The notes beneath the pieces are model-generated. The model was not told the origin of the DNA. It searched no databases and saw nothing but the letters and a program-made list of their open reading frames with translations. Positions 12,290-22,437 of a stretch of DNA of 64,000 nt are shown one piece after another (position 1 is the stretch's first letter; each line of letters begins with the position of its first letter). The stretch comes from Selaginella tamariscina (Eukaryota; Streptophyta; Lycopodiopsida; Selaginellales; Selaginellaceae), in contig PUQB01000277.1 of assembly GCA_003024785.1 (NCBI GenBank), positions 153,300-217,299 on the forward strand, in the 5' to 3' direction. A program made the translations under genes and the position numbers.

Positions 12290-12935
12290 ACTTGCTGCTG
12301 GGCTTCGTGGGTGGCCAGGGGAGGTAGAAAGCCCGCAGCAGTTGCTGCCGGGCTTTGGGCCGCCCCATGAGCTCGGCCAATGTTGGCCGAGCTCAAGCCG
12401 GCCCAGCCAGGGCGGCAGAAAGCCCGGCAGCAGTACTGCCGGGCTTTGGGCCGCCCCATGAGCTCGGCCAATGCTGGCCGAGCTCAAGCCAGCCCAGCCA
12501 GGGGCGGCAGAAAGCCCGGCAGCAGTAGCTGCCGGGCTTTTGTTGCCCCATGAGCTCGGCCAATGCTGGCCGAGCTCAAGCCAGCCCAACCAGGGGCGGC
12601 AGAAAGCCCGGCAGCTAGTTGCCGGGCTTTCTGTTGCCCCATGAGCTCGGCCAATGCTGGCCGAGCTCAAGCCATCCCAACCAGGGGCGGCAGAAAGCCC
12701 GGCAGCTATGCTGCCGGGCTTTCTGTTGCCCCATGAGCTCGGCCAATGCTGGCCGAGCTCAAGCCAGCCCAACCAGGGGGCAGAAAGCCCGCGCAGTAGC
12801 TGCCGGGCTTTCATGAGCCGGCCATGCCGCTCCGATAGCAGGGGGCAGAAAGCCCGGTAGCAGTAGCTGCCGGGCTTTCGGCCGGCCCACGAGCTCGACC
12901 AATGCCGGTCGAGCTCGTGCCATCCCAGCCAGTCT
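12290..12935. repeat. GC-rich 91-92 bp minisatellite with two hairpins per unit
   Basis: Five regular units of 91-92 bp (the GAGCTCGGCC box starts at 12369, 12460, 12552, 12643 and 12735), with more divergent units on both sides (for example at 12891). Each unit holds two inverted repeats: GAGCTCGGCCA-atgc-TGGCCGAGCTC (11-bp arms) and AAGCCCGGCAG...CTGCCGGGCTT (about 11-bp arms). The GC content is in sharp contrast with the surrounding AT-rich element. It lies just upstream of the Myb-like start codon. Frames through the array are open on the minus strand only because the unit lacks stops. Confidence 0.9.
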
Positions 12936-13389
12936 CTATGGCCGCCTCCTGATGCAAATGAATGCAAATGAATGCAAGAAAGAAGAAGAAAGGAAAGAAG
13001 ACTACTTGTTCTTCTGCCATTCTCTCCTGATTTCTCCTGAATTCTTCTCTTTCTCTCCCGATGCGCAGAAATCTACAGAAATCTACAGAGATGTACAGAG
13101 ATGATGCGCAGAAACCTATAGAAATTAGGGCAAAAGGAGAACATATTTAGAATATACTAAGAATATACTAAGAATAATGAGAAATTCATATTATTATTAT
13201 TTTTATTTTAATTATATATGTTAAAATAAAAATATAAAATATAAAATATATTTTACATAAAAAAAATGCACATTACGCATGTAAAATTTATTTTTTATTT
13301 TATTTTAAAGAAGGTGCGAAAAAGGTGGCGAGCCTCGTGAGTCGTTAAGGGTGGCTAAGGGACCCCCCCCCCACCTCCCTTAAATTTTC
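12936..13389. other. Harbinger 5' inner flank, no gene seen
   Basis: Contains an AGAAATCTACAG-type short repeat near 13,060-13,130, AT-rich sequence and a C-homopolymer near 13,365. No coding region is supported. Confidence 0.5.
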
Positions 13390-13609
13390 TTTGCAAATTT
13401 TCATTGTTCCCTTAAATTAGTTAAGTTAAGGGAAGGTTGCGAAAGCACTGCCCTTAGGTCAAACCCTTAAAAAATCTAAGTAAGTGACTTCTTAAGTTAA
13501 GGCCAGGTGTGAATTCAATGCCCTTAGTGGTCAAACCCTTAAAAAGTTAAGTAAGTGGTTACTCAACTTAAGGGCGAGTACGAATCCATTTCCCTTACTT
13601 AAGCCCACT
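13390..13609. promoter_or_regulatory. Right subterminal repeat cluster of the Harbinger element
   Basis: Repeated CCCTTAgtgGTCAAACCCTTAAAAA and TTAAGTAAGTG blocks, about 70 bp apart, mirror the left-end cluster in inverse orientation (GTGCGAAT / ATTCGCAC boxes). A likely protein-binding array (inference). Confidence 0.5.
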
Positions 13610-13641
13610 TAAGTTAAGTTAAGTGTGGTGCGAAACGACCC
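13610..13641. repeat. Harbinger terminal inverted repeat, right
   Basis: Reverse complement of the left 32-bp repeat, followed by TCA at 13642-13644. Confidence 0.95.
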
Positions 13642-13644
13642 TCA

Positions 13645-14170
13645 AGGCTTAAAAACATATTTAACATGGATAATAACTAAGTTCAGCACAAATTACTACC
13701 AAGTTTCATTGTTTCTCTACAATGCCTGCGTGTGTGTGTGTGGTGAAGTTAGTATAGGCCTTCATTCACCCTTTATAACCATTTAATCCATAAAATTTCT
13801 TTTTTTGAAATTTTTATACTATGTTGTTAGCATTTTTAATCAATTCATGATAAGAACGTTTTGAACAAGTACAGACTCTTGGAGAAAGGGTGTTAAGAAG
13901 CTCCAAAGGATATAGAAACATAATGCAGAAATACTTTGTTATGTGGGAATACGAAAAGATTAAGAAATATTAAAAGTATATAGTATTAAAAAATAAAGAA
14001 AAAACTTTATTTCTTTTAACCTAGAAGCTGAAACGGAGAATAACTAAAGGCTTCTAATATAAATTCTAAAACTAAAATATTCTTCTTTAGTTAACACAAA
14101 CGTTTAGATAATTGTAAATTTATCATTCCCTTTAAAACGTATTAAAGTTTAACCAATAAATAAGTATATA
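13645..14170. other. Spacer, no gene seen
   Basis: AT-rich DNA without supported exons. Confidence 0.5.
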
Positions 14171-14757
14171 ACTTATTAAATTAAAATAACCTCCACGTCC
14201 TCAAAGAGCTGCATGTATCCCATTTGTTTGTAGCAGATGCCACCTGCCACCTGTAGATTATATGACTGTTCTCCCCTTCGAACAACTCATAGAATCCTAA
14301 AAGCTCGAATCAGTATACATGTAAATAACATGTGTTTGTACGTGTGTGAGTGCATGTACGTATATATATTGTGTGGTTTTATACTCGTTCATTACATACA
14401 TATGCATTTGCCGAATCTACTGGGATGTTCTCCATCATAAATTTTAAGGAATAAAATAACTATATAACTTATTAAATTAAAATCACCTCCACGTCCAAAG
14501 AGTTGCATACCATCATCGTTCCACTCCAAGATTTTGCCACCCCACTCTCCCCGTAGATTATATATACGCTATCACTGTTCTCCTCTTCATCAAACAACCA
14601 TTGCATCCTAAAAGCTCAAATAATTATAAAAATCTACAAGTATATGCATAAATAACATGTATATGTGTGTCAGTTAGATACATGTTGTGTGGTTTTATAC
14701 TCTTGCATTTACATACATATGCATATGCAAAATCTACTGGGATGTTCTCTGTGTATG
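14171..14757. repeat. Two-copy tandem duplication, about 292 bp
   Basis: AACTTATTAAATTAAAAT followed by CACCTCCACGTCC starts at 14,171 and again at 14,463. Both copies continue with a GTAGATTATAT box, TGTTCTCC, ATCCTAAAAGCTC and end in CTACTGGGATGTTCTC. Overall identity is perhaps 75-80% by eye. No coding role could be shown. Confidence 0.7.
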
Positions 14758-15419
14758 TGTATGCAACTTATCACTAAAGTGCATACGAGTATGCATATTC
14801 ATGCCTGGTTCCATTCTAATGCCTCTATTGTGTTACACACGCAAGGACACACACACACACCGCATGCGCACACACACCATATCTGTTTATTGAACCTCAA
14901 AGACTGGTAATATTAAGGTGTACGAAATGTAACAAATTCATGTAAGCCGTAGATATGCAGCCTGCCTGTTGCTTGTGACAAAATTGTGTGTGTGCGTGTG
15001 TGTGCACGCGCTCGTGCGAGAGTTGTGTATATGCGCACGTGCGTGTACGTGAAATTTATACAGCATCCTGTTTGAAATGCAAAAAACAAGTTTTCTCTAC
15101 TCTTCTCATTTTCAAAGCTGATACATGCGTGCGTGTGTGTGTGTATACATACATATATATATATATATGCACTCAAAAGCAAAGTTATCTGTCACAATAG
15201 CCATAGATTCTGTGCAACTGTGTGTCATATACGGTTGTAGTCAGCCATCAAGCAAGACAGACCTCTTCAATAAGATGTTTATGCAGATTTGATTTATGTA
15301 CGTGTCTGTATACATGGTATGAAGAGGTCTAATTATGTATGTCATTGTACAGGTGTATACACATCGTTCCGTATATATGTGCACACACAATGTGTGTTAT
15401 ATATATATATAGAGAGAGA

Positions 15420-15833
15420 TGCATGTGTATTATATATATAGAGAGAGAGAGATGACAACTTAAACACTCGTGTAATTAAATTCTTATCTACTTACACGCA
15501 CATAATAACTACTTAAAAGCATCTAAGTACACACATGCACACGCTATATTCTTTGATAAACTCATCACGTTCTTACTACATGTTTGCAATTAAGACCCTG
15601 TTTGTAGCACTAGTCCAATGAATAGCACAGGAACTGTTTTGAGCAATAATAGTAACACCTAAGCAGCTGGGTATTATATCTGGATAGTTCCACGTATAAC
15701 AATGTTCTTTAAACAAAAGTAACGAGATTGTCTATGTGTGCTTCCACATTTATAAGCACTAATCATTAACACTAGTTTAAAAGCTAATGAAGTACCTCTG
15801 GACGATGCTGAAAGCTAACAAAAAATCCATTCA

Positions 15834-15902
<69 letters not shown>

Positions 15903-16279
15903 CTTAAACACTCGTGCAATTAAATTCTTATCTACTTACACGCACATTACATCTCTTAAAAAGCATCTAAGTACTCACATATGCACACATATACACACGC
16001 CATACTCATGTTCTTACTACATGTTTGCAATCAAGACCCTGCTTGTAACACTAGCCCAATGAACAGCACAGGAACTCAACCAGAAAAAGTGTTTTGAGCA
16101 ATAACATCAACACTAGTTTAATAGCTAATTGAGTACCTCTGGACGAAATGTTGGGCTGCTAGAAACAAAATGCCGACACCTTGGAAGTTGATGACTGATG
16201 TTACTAAACTTGATAGTGTGCTGAAAGCTAACAAAAAATCTATTCAAGTCTGTGTGCGTGTGCGTGCGTGCGTGCGTGC

Positions 16280-16351
<72 letters not shown>

Positions 16352-16880
16352 TGACAACTTAAACACTCGTGTAATTAAATTCTTATCTACTTACACGCAC
16401 ATTATATACACTTAAAAGCATCTAAGTACACACATATACACACGCTCGTCTTTGATAAACTCATCGTGTTCTTACTACATGTTTGCAATTAAAACCCTGT
16501 TTGCAGCACTAGTCCAACGAACGGCAATTAGAAAAAGTGTTTTGAGCAATAATATTAAGACCTAAGCAGCGTACATTGGGTATTATATCTGGCTGTAGAA
16601 TTAAATAGTTCCAAGTATGCTAAATAAACAACAATGAAGTACTTTAAAAAAAGAAAGTAACTATATAAGCTCGAGCTTGTCTATGTGTGCTTCCACAATT
16701 ATACGCACTAAATCATTAACACTAGTTTAAAAGATAATGAAGTACTCTGCATGAAAGAGTTGGGCTGCTATAAACAAATTGCAGATACCTTGGAAGTTGG
16801 AACTTGATAGTGTGCTGAAAGCTAACAAAACATCCATTCAAGTCTATGTGTGTGTGGTGGGAGAGAGAGATGTCTGTGTT
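15420..16880. repeat. Tandem array of about 450-bp units with compound microsatellite
   Basis: The block GACAACTTAAACACTCGTG recurs at about 15,453, 15,899 and 16,353. Each is preceded by (TG)n(AG)n and followed by TTCTTATCTACTTACACGCAC and CATGTTTGCAATTAAGACCC. A fourth, partial unit ends near 16,880. The (TG)n(AG)n tract grows to nearly 100 bp in the third unit. No ORF is conserved between units. Confidence 0.85.
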
Positions 16881-17499
16881 TGTATATAAGCTTGATGATG
16901 TGTTTAAGAGCTATTCGTGTGTGTGTTGTATATACACAGGGAGTTTTGGAAGTAAGATATGTATGTCTAACAAGGTACTTCCCATTTTTGTCTATGTGTT
17001 TACATTAACATAGTTTTGCGTGCGTGTGTTTGAGTACGCATATGATACACAAAGCACCCAGGTGGGGACACTTGCAGAACACGCCCCCCATTAGAACATG
17101 TATAAGAAAGAAAAGGAAAATTCACATTTCTTAGCTGTAACATACACTAAAAACCCATTCATAAATGCATTTAAATAAAAAAATGTTAATTCAGAAATGC
17201 ATTAACCCTAAAGGGCTTTACGTTTTAATTTTTTAGTTTTTAATAAGGATTTATTTTTTTTAAAATTTATTTTATTAAATATTCCCCATGTCATAAACAC
17301 TCAGTATCTTAAATCCCTCTTAAATAATATTGAAATAAAAGGGGAGTCGTATTCTGCAAACTAGCCTATTAGAGTTGTTGTTAATCTAAACGTACGTATA
17401 CGAAAAAATCCAGGCTCCAGTGGACCAACGATTTCTACACACATTTATATCTACTAACAGTTATAGAAAAACCGTAAGTGTATATAGAAGAACCTTATG
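16881..17499. other. Spacer, no gene seen
   Basis: Mixed AT-rich DNA with short TG tracts. No exon is supported. Confidence 0.5.
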
Positions 17500-19188
17500 T
17501 GATGCGTCCGTGCGACGAAAAGGACGAGGCTGAATATGGGTACCCTGTGAATAAACAATGAACTTTTTAGTATTATTTAGGATACATATATATAGATTTA
17601 GAATGAGTATATTAAATCTATTACCGCTCGTTTATGGTCAACAGCTAGTTCTTGCTGAAGATTTGTTAGAACGGCGTCATTAGAACATACTCTGCTGAAG
17701 TAGATTTTGATTGTAATTTTCGTTTCACAGCCTCAAATTGTTGTTGAAATTAATCAAGACGTGTCAGTACATCCACCTGCTGATCTTCCACATGCTCATT
17801 TTCTTTGTCATACTCTAAGTCTTCTTGCCCGGGACTTAACAAAGAAACAATAGAATCCAACACATTAACATCAGGATATTTCTTGTTATCCTCGTTTAAT
17901 CCATCGTCATCCAGCATGTTATTATATTTATATACACATGTTATTATAGTAGTGTATATTTTCTCTCTATATTTATATGCACATGTTATTATAGTAGTTG
18001 TATATGTACACATATTGTATGTATGTTATACATTCCTTTAATATATCAACTAGTATTCATATGCAGCACTTACCCATTGAGATGAAAACCGACAACTTTC
18101 TCCGTCCAAAAGTAATGGTCCACCCGAACAGCCAGTAAAAGCATTCATAATCGACATTTCGGAACACACAGTTATTCTTTCATCGATATTGTGTCCGTGG
18201 AAAGTCAAAGGCAGCGTAATCTCCTCAATGCACCAACCCGGAAAAGCAAGAAGAGTCACCTTTGTAGTATCTACACATACAACCATTAGACGTGTGTGTG
18301 TATGAGAGAGAGAGAGATTGGGGTGCTCACTGGTGGGGAGGTGGCAGACTAGGATGGAATTTAAGTGGTAGAATTTCATGACCGTCCACAAGCTCAACCT
18401 TAAAGACCGTTATATTTAGCATCGGTATGGAGATTAGGTGTGTAACCTTTGAACGCCTTTTGCACGGAGATGTAGAGGATGAATTTTCTCGTCAAAGCTC
18501 ACAACAGCGTGTCTAGCAGTAATGCCGAACAGTTCTGCAAGAAAAAAATCTCCACTTAGTATGGCATATACATAGATATAAGTAATGTGCATGTGGGCGC
18601 ATGTAAAAATTGCACAACCACATATAAACACTTAAACACCATATGTCCACATGCTTCACACACACACATTGCCATAATTAACCAAGGGTGTTGCTTCAAA
18701 TGCTGGTATCAGTGATATATACGGTAGTAAAAAAAATGCTAGATTAATAATTAAATTAAATTAGTAATTAGTAAATTAATAATTAAATTAGTAATTAAAC
18801 ATTTACGTAGTATTTTTTGAATACGATTTAATCACTGGCTGGTATCTAAGCATATTTAGATACAAATATACGTTATATGTGTATGCATATAAATGTATAA
18901 TTTCCTAAACATGAGGATGTCCTTTTGTGTATGAACATGAGGCGTGTGTGTATATGTACACAAAGTATATACATGTGTGTATTTTTATAGCCCACTGTAC
19001 ATATCACCTATAAATTAATAATTCACCTGGTTTAGAGTTTAGGGTTTAGGGTGGATAAACCCTAAACCCTAAACCAGTGATCAATAATAGCGAGAGTTCC
19101 CACAAATTCATGCAACTCATACAGCTTAAGCACTCCTTTGGCTGGATTAGAGATTGATTTGCCGGTCGAATGTGAATAATACTGGAAA
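17500..19188 (-). pseudogene. Trypsin-like peptidase gene C (catalytic Ser kept, Asp changed)
   Basis: Minus-strand exons are 19188-19075 (GVLKLYELHEFVGTLAII), 18534-18331 (GITARHAV, the catalytic-His block; then in another frame NITVFKVELVDGHEILPL), and 18270-18074 (VTLLAFPGW...AFTGCSGGPLLLDGE, the nucleophile Ser block, then VVGFHLNG in a shifted frame). An acidic and coiled-coil tail follows at about 17918-17625 (PDVNVLDSIVSLLSPGQEDL), with a possible last exon at 17544-17500. Introns 18271-18330 and 18535-19074 have GT-AG ends. The order and spacing match gene A at 5.2-6.4 kb exon by exon. Here CSGGP is intact but the Asp position reads Asn. At least two frame conflicts make it a probable pseudogene. 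The start exon was not found. Confidence 0.6.
19027..19077. repeat. Inverted telomere-type repeat (TTTAGGG palindrome)
   Basis: Two 22-bp arms (19027-19048 and 19056-19077) of the plant telomere motif TTTAGGG face each other around a 7-bp spacer, with one mismatch. The right arm begins within 3 bp of the splice donor of peptidase gene C, so the palindrome forms the start of that intron. Confidence 0.9.
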
Positions 19189-19430
19189 CTGCATAAGAAA
19201 AAAATCCATGATTTTACAGTATAATTGTGAGTATCAATCTCACATATGAACAAACGGTTATTCACACGCACATGGTCTATTGATAATGAATATGTTAAAA
19301 TGCTCAAATGGGTACAGACATACATACATATTACATATGTAAATTCAATGTGTTACATATACACAGATTGAATACATATGGATCATTACATGTGTTGAAT
19401 GTATTATCATATATTTTTATGTTTATATAT

Positions 19431-19581
19431 GTTGATAAAGTCACAATTAATAAAATTGCAAAAATGTATATTTTCTGAAGCTTAAAGCAATTATAAAATA
19501 TAATATATTTAATATTTATAATATAATAAACTCTTTAATAATAGTACTAAATTGTTTACTTAATTATATAAATTTATAAAA
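19431..19581 (+). repeat. Dispersed repeat copy 2
   Basis: Homologous to 1166-1325 (GTTGATAAAGTCACAATTAA start, TGAAGCTTAAAGCAATTA core), in the same orientation, but without DUF7869-like coding sequence beside it. Confidence 0.7.
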
Positions 19582-19699
19582 ATCATCGTAGTATAAAATG
19601 TTCTATTCATTATTTAAATGAGATTTAATCTTATAATATTATATTTTATAAACACTATATAATATATGTGTATTAATATATGTAATGTGTATGAATTTA

Positions 19700-20087
19700 A
19701 TTTATTAACACTCTCTCTCTTCTTTTATACATACACACCATGCATGATCCATAATATGTACTATCTCTCTTCTCTCATACATACGCACCATGCATGGTTC
19801 ATAATATGTAGTTCTTTCGTATACACATCATGTATGATCCATAATATGTACTGATGTTACAGTATTATGTACTATGTATGTATGTCTGTGTATAATATGT
19901 GTATGTATATATGTGTATTAATATATGCACTTTCACATGCACACTCCAATGTATATTTATTTATTTGTATTTACATATACATTTATATGTGTGTGTATCT
20001 TAATAATAAAATTTATTTATTTATCTCTCGCACACACACGCACACTCATATGTGTGTGTGTATATATATATATTATATATTATATAT

Positions 20088-20119
<32 letters not shown>

Positions 20120-20244
20120 ATATATATATTATATATATCTGTGTGTGTGTGGTGTGTGTGTGTGTGTTTGTTTATCTGTATAATTTTATTTATTTATCTC
20201 GCACACACACATGCACACTCCTACACACACACACACACACAACA

Positions 20245-20310
<66 letters not shown>

Positions 20311-20383
20311 CTGTGTGTGTGTGTGTGTATCTATATAATTTTATTGATTTATTAATTTATCTCTCGCACACACACGCAACTCT

Positions 20384-20414
<31 letters not shown>

Positions 20415-20655
20415 AATTTAATTTATTTAGCACACACACACGATATACATATATACATATACATATACATATGTGTGTGTATCTGTATAATTTTATTAAT
20501 TTATCTATCTCTGGCACACACACGCACACTCCTACACACACATAGACATATACATTATATATATGTGTGTGTATCTGTATAATTTAATTTATTTAGCACA
20601 CACACGCACACACATGATATACATATCCATATATATATATATACACATATAAATA

Positions 20656-20722
<67 letters not shown>

Positions 20723-20868
20723 TATCTGTATAATCTTATTGATTTTCTATCTCTGACACACATGCACACTTCCGTATATACATATACATATATATATGTT
20801 TATTCATCTCTCGCACATTCCTGTATATACATATGCATATATATATTTGTGTGTGAGCGGGGATAACC
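19700..20868. repeat. Microsatellite-dominated region
   Basis: Three copies of a CATACACACCATGCATGATCC box at about 19,729, 19,780 and 19,819 are followed by about 900 bp of interleaved (TA)n, (TG)n and (CA)n tracts. A recurring cassette of about 150 bp reads TGTGTGTATCTGTATAATTT then ATTTATTTATCTCGCACACA. Long frames here are artefacts of stop-free dinucleotides. Confidence 0.9.
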
Positions 20869-21464
20869 AAAGGGCGGCAAGATTAATCCCGCCGCCTAGG
20901 CCCTTCATGTAGGTCATGAGTGGCGGGATTAATCTCGCCGCCCTTCACGCAGGCTATTTGGTTAGCTTCATGGGTAGTAGGATTAATCTCGCCACTCACG
21001 AGGCTAACCAAAGACCGGCGGGATTAATCCCATAGACCTTTTATGCATGGTGGTAGGATTAATCCCGCCATCCCTTTGAGGAGGTGTGAAAATGATGGAA
21101 GGATTAATTCTCTTCACCGGGCATAGAAGGGGTGGCGGATTAATCCCGCCACCCTTCTATATCTTCTGAATTGATGAGCCAAATTAATTCCGACCACTTC
21201 TGTTTGAGATGGAGAAGGGTTATTACACACCAGTTTAGGGGACTGAGAAGGGTGACAAGATTAATTCCACCATCCCTTCCATGGTGGGCGAGATTAATCC
21301 TGCCACCCTTCTTGATCATATGACGGGGTGCCAAATAAATCTTGCCCAGTTCTCCTCTGAGACCAAGAAGGGTGGTAGGATTAATCCCGCACACCCATCT
21401 AGGGGATCAAGAAGGGTGGCAAGATTAATCTGGCCCACCTTTTCAGGAGGCATAGAAGGGGTGG
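20869..21464. repeat. Array of palindromic GGCGGGATTAATCCCGCC-type boxes
   Basis: Twelve ATTAAT cores plus one variant (cores near 20882, 20928, 20982, 21023, 21058, 21103, 21139, 21183, 21260, 21293, 21334, 21380 and 21424) are each embedded in a more or less perfect palindrome with CCGCC/GGCGG arms. Many are bordered by AGAAGGGTGG or CCACCCTTCT. Spacing is 33-55 bp and irregular. The array ends exactly where an LTR retroelement begins. Confidence 0.85.
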
Positions 21465-22437
21465 TGTCATAGTCTTTATTATGACTCGATCCTTTACTTT
21501 GGGTTTGACTATTGTTACTTACCGAGTTGTGTGACAAACCCTAGATGTAGTAGGAAACAGGCCCGTTTAGTGCACTTGGGTATCTAGTGATGGTCCGGCC
21601 GGGTGTCATTAGGTATTTGCAGGAAACTCTAGGCAAGCTAGAACTTACCTTCTAGAAACTCTCCCCCAGTTTGACGTTCAGGTTAGGGTTTTGCAAATAT
21701 AGCTTGTCAAAATAAGGGTTAGGGACACCCCTAGGGTTGACCTAACCCTAGGGTTGCCCTAACCCCACGCCCTAATACCCCCCCCTAGGGGTTAGGTTTA
21801 GGGTTAGGTTAGGACAACCATTTTCTCTAAGGGCTGGCATTTCCGTGCCAGCCCACTTACTCATTTAGGTAAACAGGGGGGGGGGGTCCGTCACATAAAT
21901 AAGGTAGAGTATATGTAGTGAGGCTTCCTGGGTTCAAAAGAGAGCTCGTTAACCTCCTACCGGTGCAAGCTAAGCTTGTGTCGTCAAGGTGCAACCCTCG
22001 TTGTGCCGCCCAAACTTCCACACGACAGGGGTACAACCCACCCTAGGGTTAGACTATCCTTATCGTTGGCAGGATCTTGCCTTTGAGATAGGGGCACGTC
22101 ACTTCCAAGGAGTTAGTCAGATTCCTTGGTCCGAAAACCTGCTCGCAAGCTCAAAGGCATTGCCCGAGTTCACGTTCCGCAAACTAGTGGTTGAGGCCTT
22201 GCTCCGGCCGCCTCAACCACGCCAAGCTAGGAACGACACCTAAAGCTCGGCTAGTCCGTGTATCCTGATTCACAAGGTGAGTCTCGTTGTGGACTTAGTC
22301 AGTTAGGGGTTTGAGTTCCTAAGGCTTGGGTTCCTAATACGGGTTACTTTACCAGATTCCGTGGGGTTTCCAGAGAGGGGATTCCAGGGTTGGCACCTGG
22401 CAAGCCGCCTTTGTGGCACCAGGTAAAAACTCTGACA
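21465..22437 (+). repeat. 5' LTR, family 1 copy A
   Basis: 973 bp, TG...CA ends. It contains degenerate telomere-like AACCCTA/TAGGGTT blocks around 21,680-21,820 and a C- or G-homopolymer stretch. Confidence 0.9.

Larger units (their letters stand above)
9035..13641 (-). mobile_element. PIF/Harbinger DNA transposon, apparently complete
   Basis: The 4,607-bp element is bounded by perfect 32-bp terminal inverted repeats beginning GGGTCGTTTCGCACCACAC. It is flanked by the 3-bp direct repeat TCA (9032-9034 and 13642-13644), the target duplication size typical of the superfamily. It encodes, on the minus strand, a Harbinger transposase and a Myb/trihelix-like second protein, the two-gene set known for PIF/Harbinger. 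Both frames are open and the TIRs are identical, so it may be recent and possibly still capable. Subterminal repeats lie inside both ends, and a GC-rich minisatellite lies upstream of the Myb gene. Confidence 0.93.

Noticed and set aside
12077-12967. 296-residue minus-strand frame with a repeated LGWLELGQHWPSSWG unit
   Set aside because: It is a read-through of the 91-92 bp minisatellite and overlaps the true Myb-like start in another frame; the frame changes between 91- and 92-bp units.
14520-14565. Minus-strand YGESGVAKS, resembling a P-loop
   Set aside because: The required Gly before Lys is Ala, the partner duplicate at 14,171 lacks it, and no surrounding NTPase sequence exists.
14925-15000. 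Minus-strand GRLHIYGLHEFV, like the LYELHEFVGT exon of peptidase gene C
   Set aside because: Only about ten residues agree, with no GITA(K/R)HAV or CSGGP exon nearby. It may be a relic third copy but is too weak to annotate.
19867-20866. Long open frames rich in His/Thr/Tyr/Ile/Val
   Set aside because: They translate (CA)n, (TG)n and (TA)n tracts, which lack stops; there is no conserved motif or splice context.
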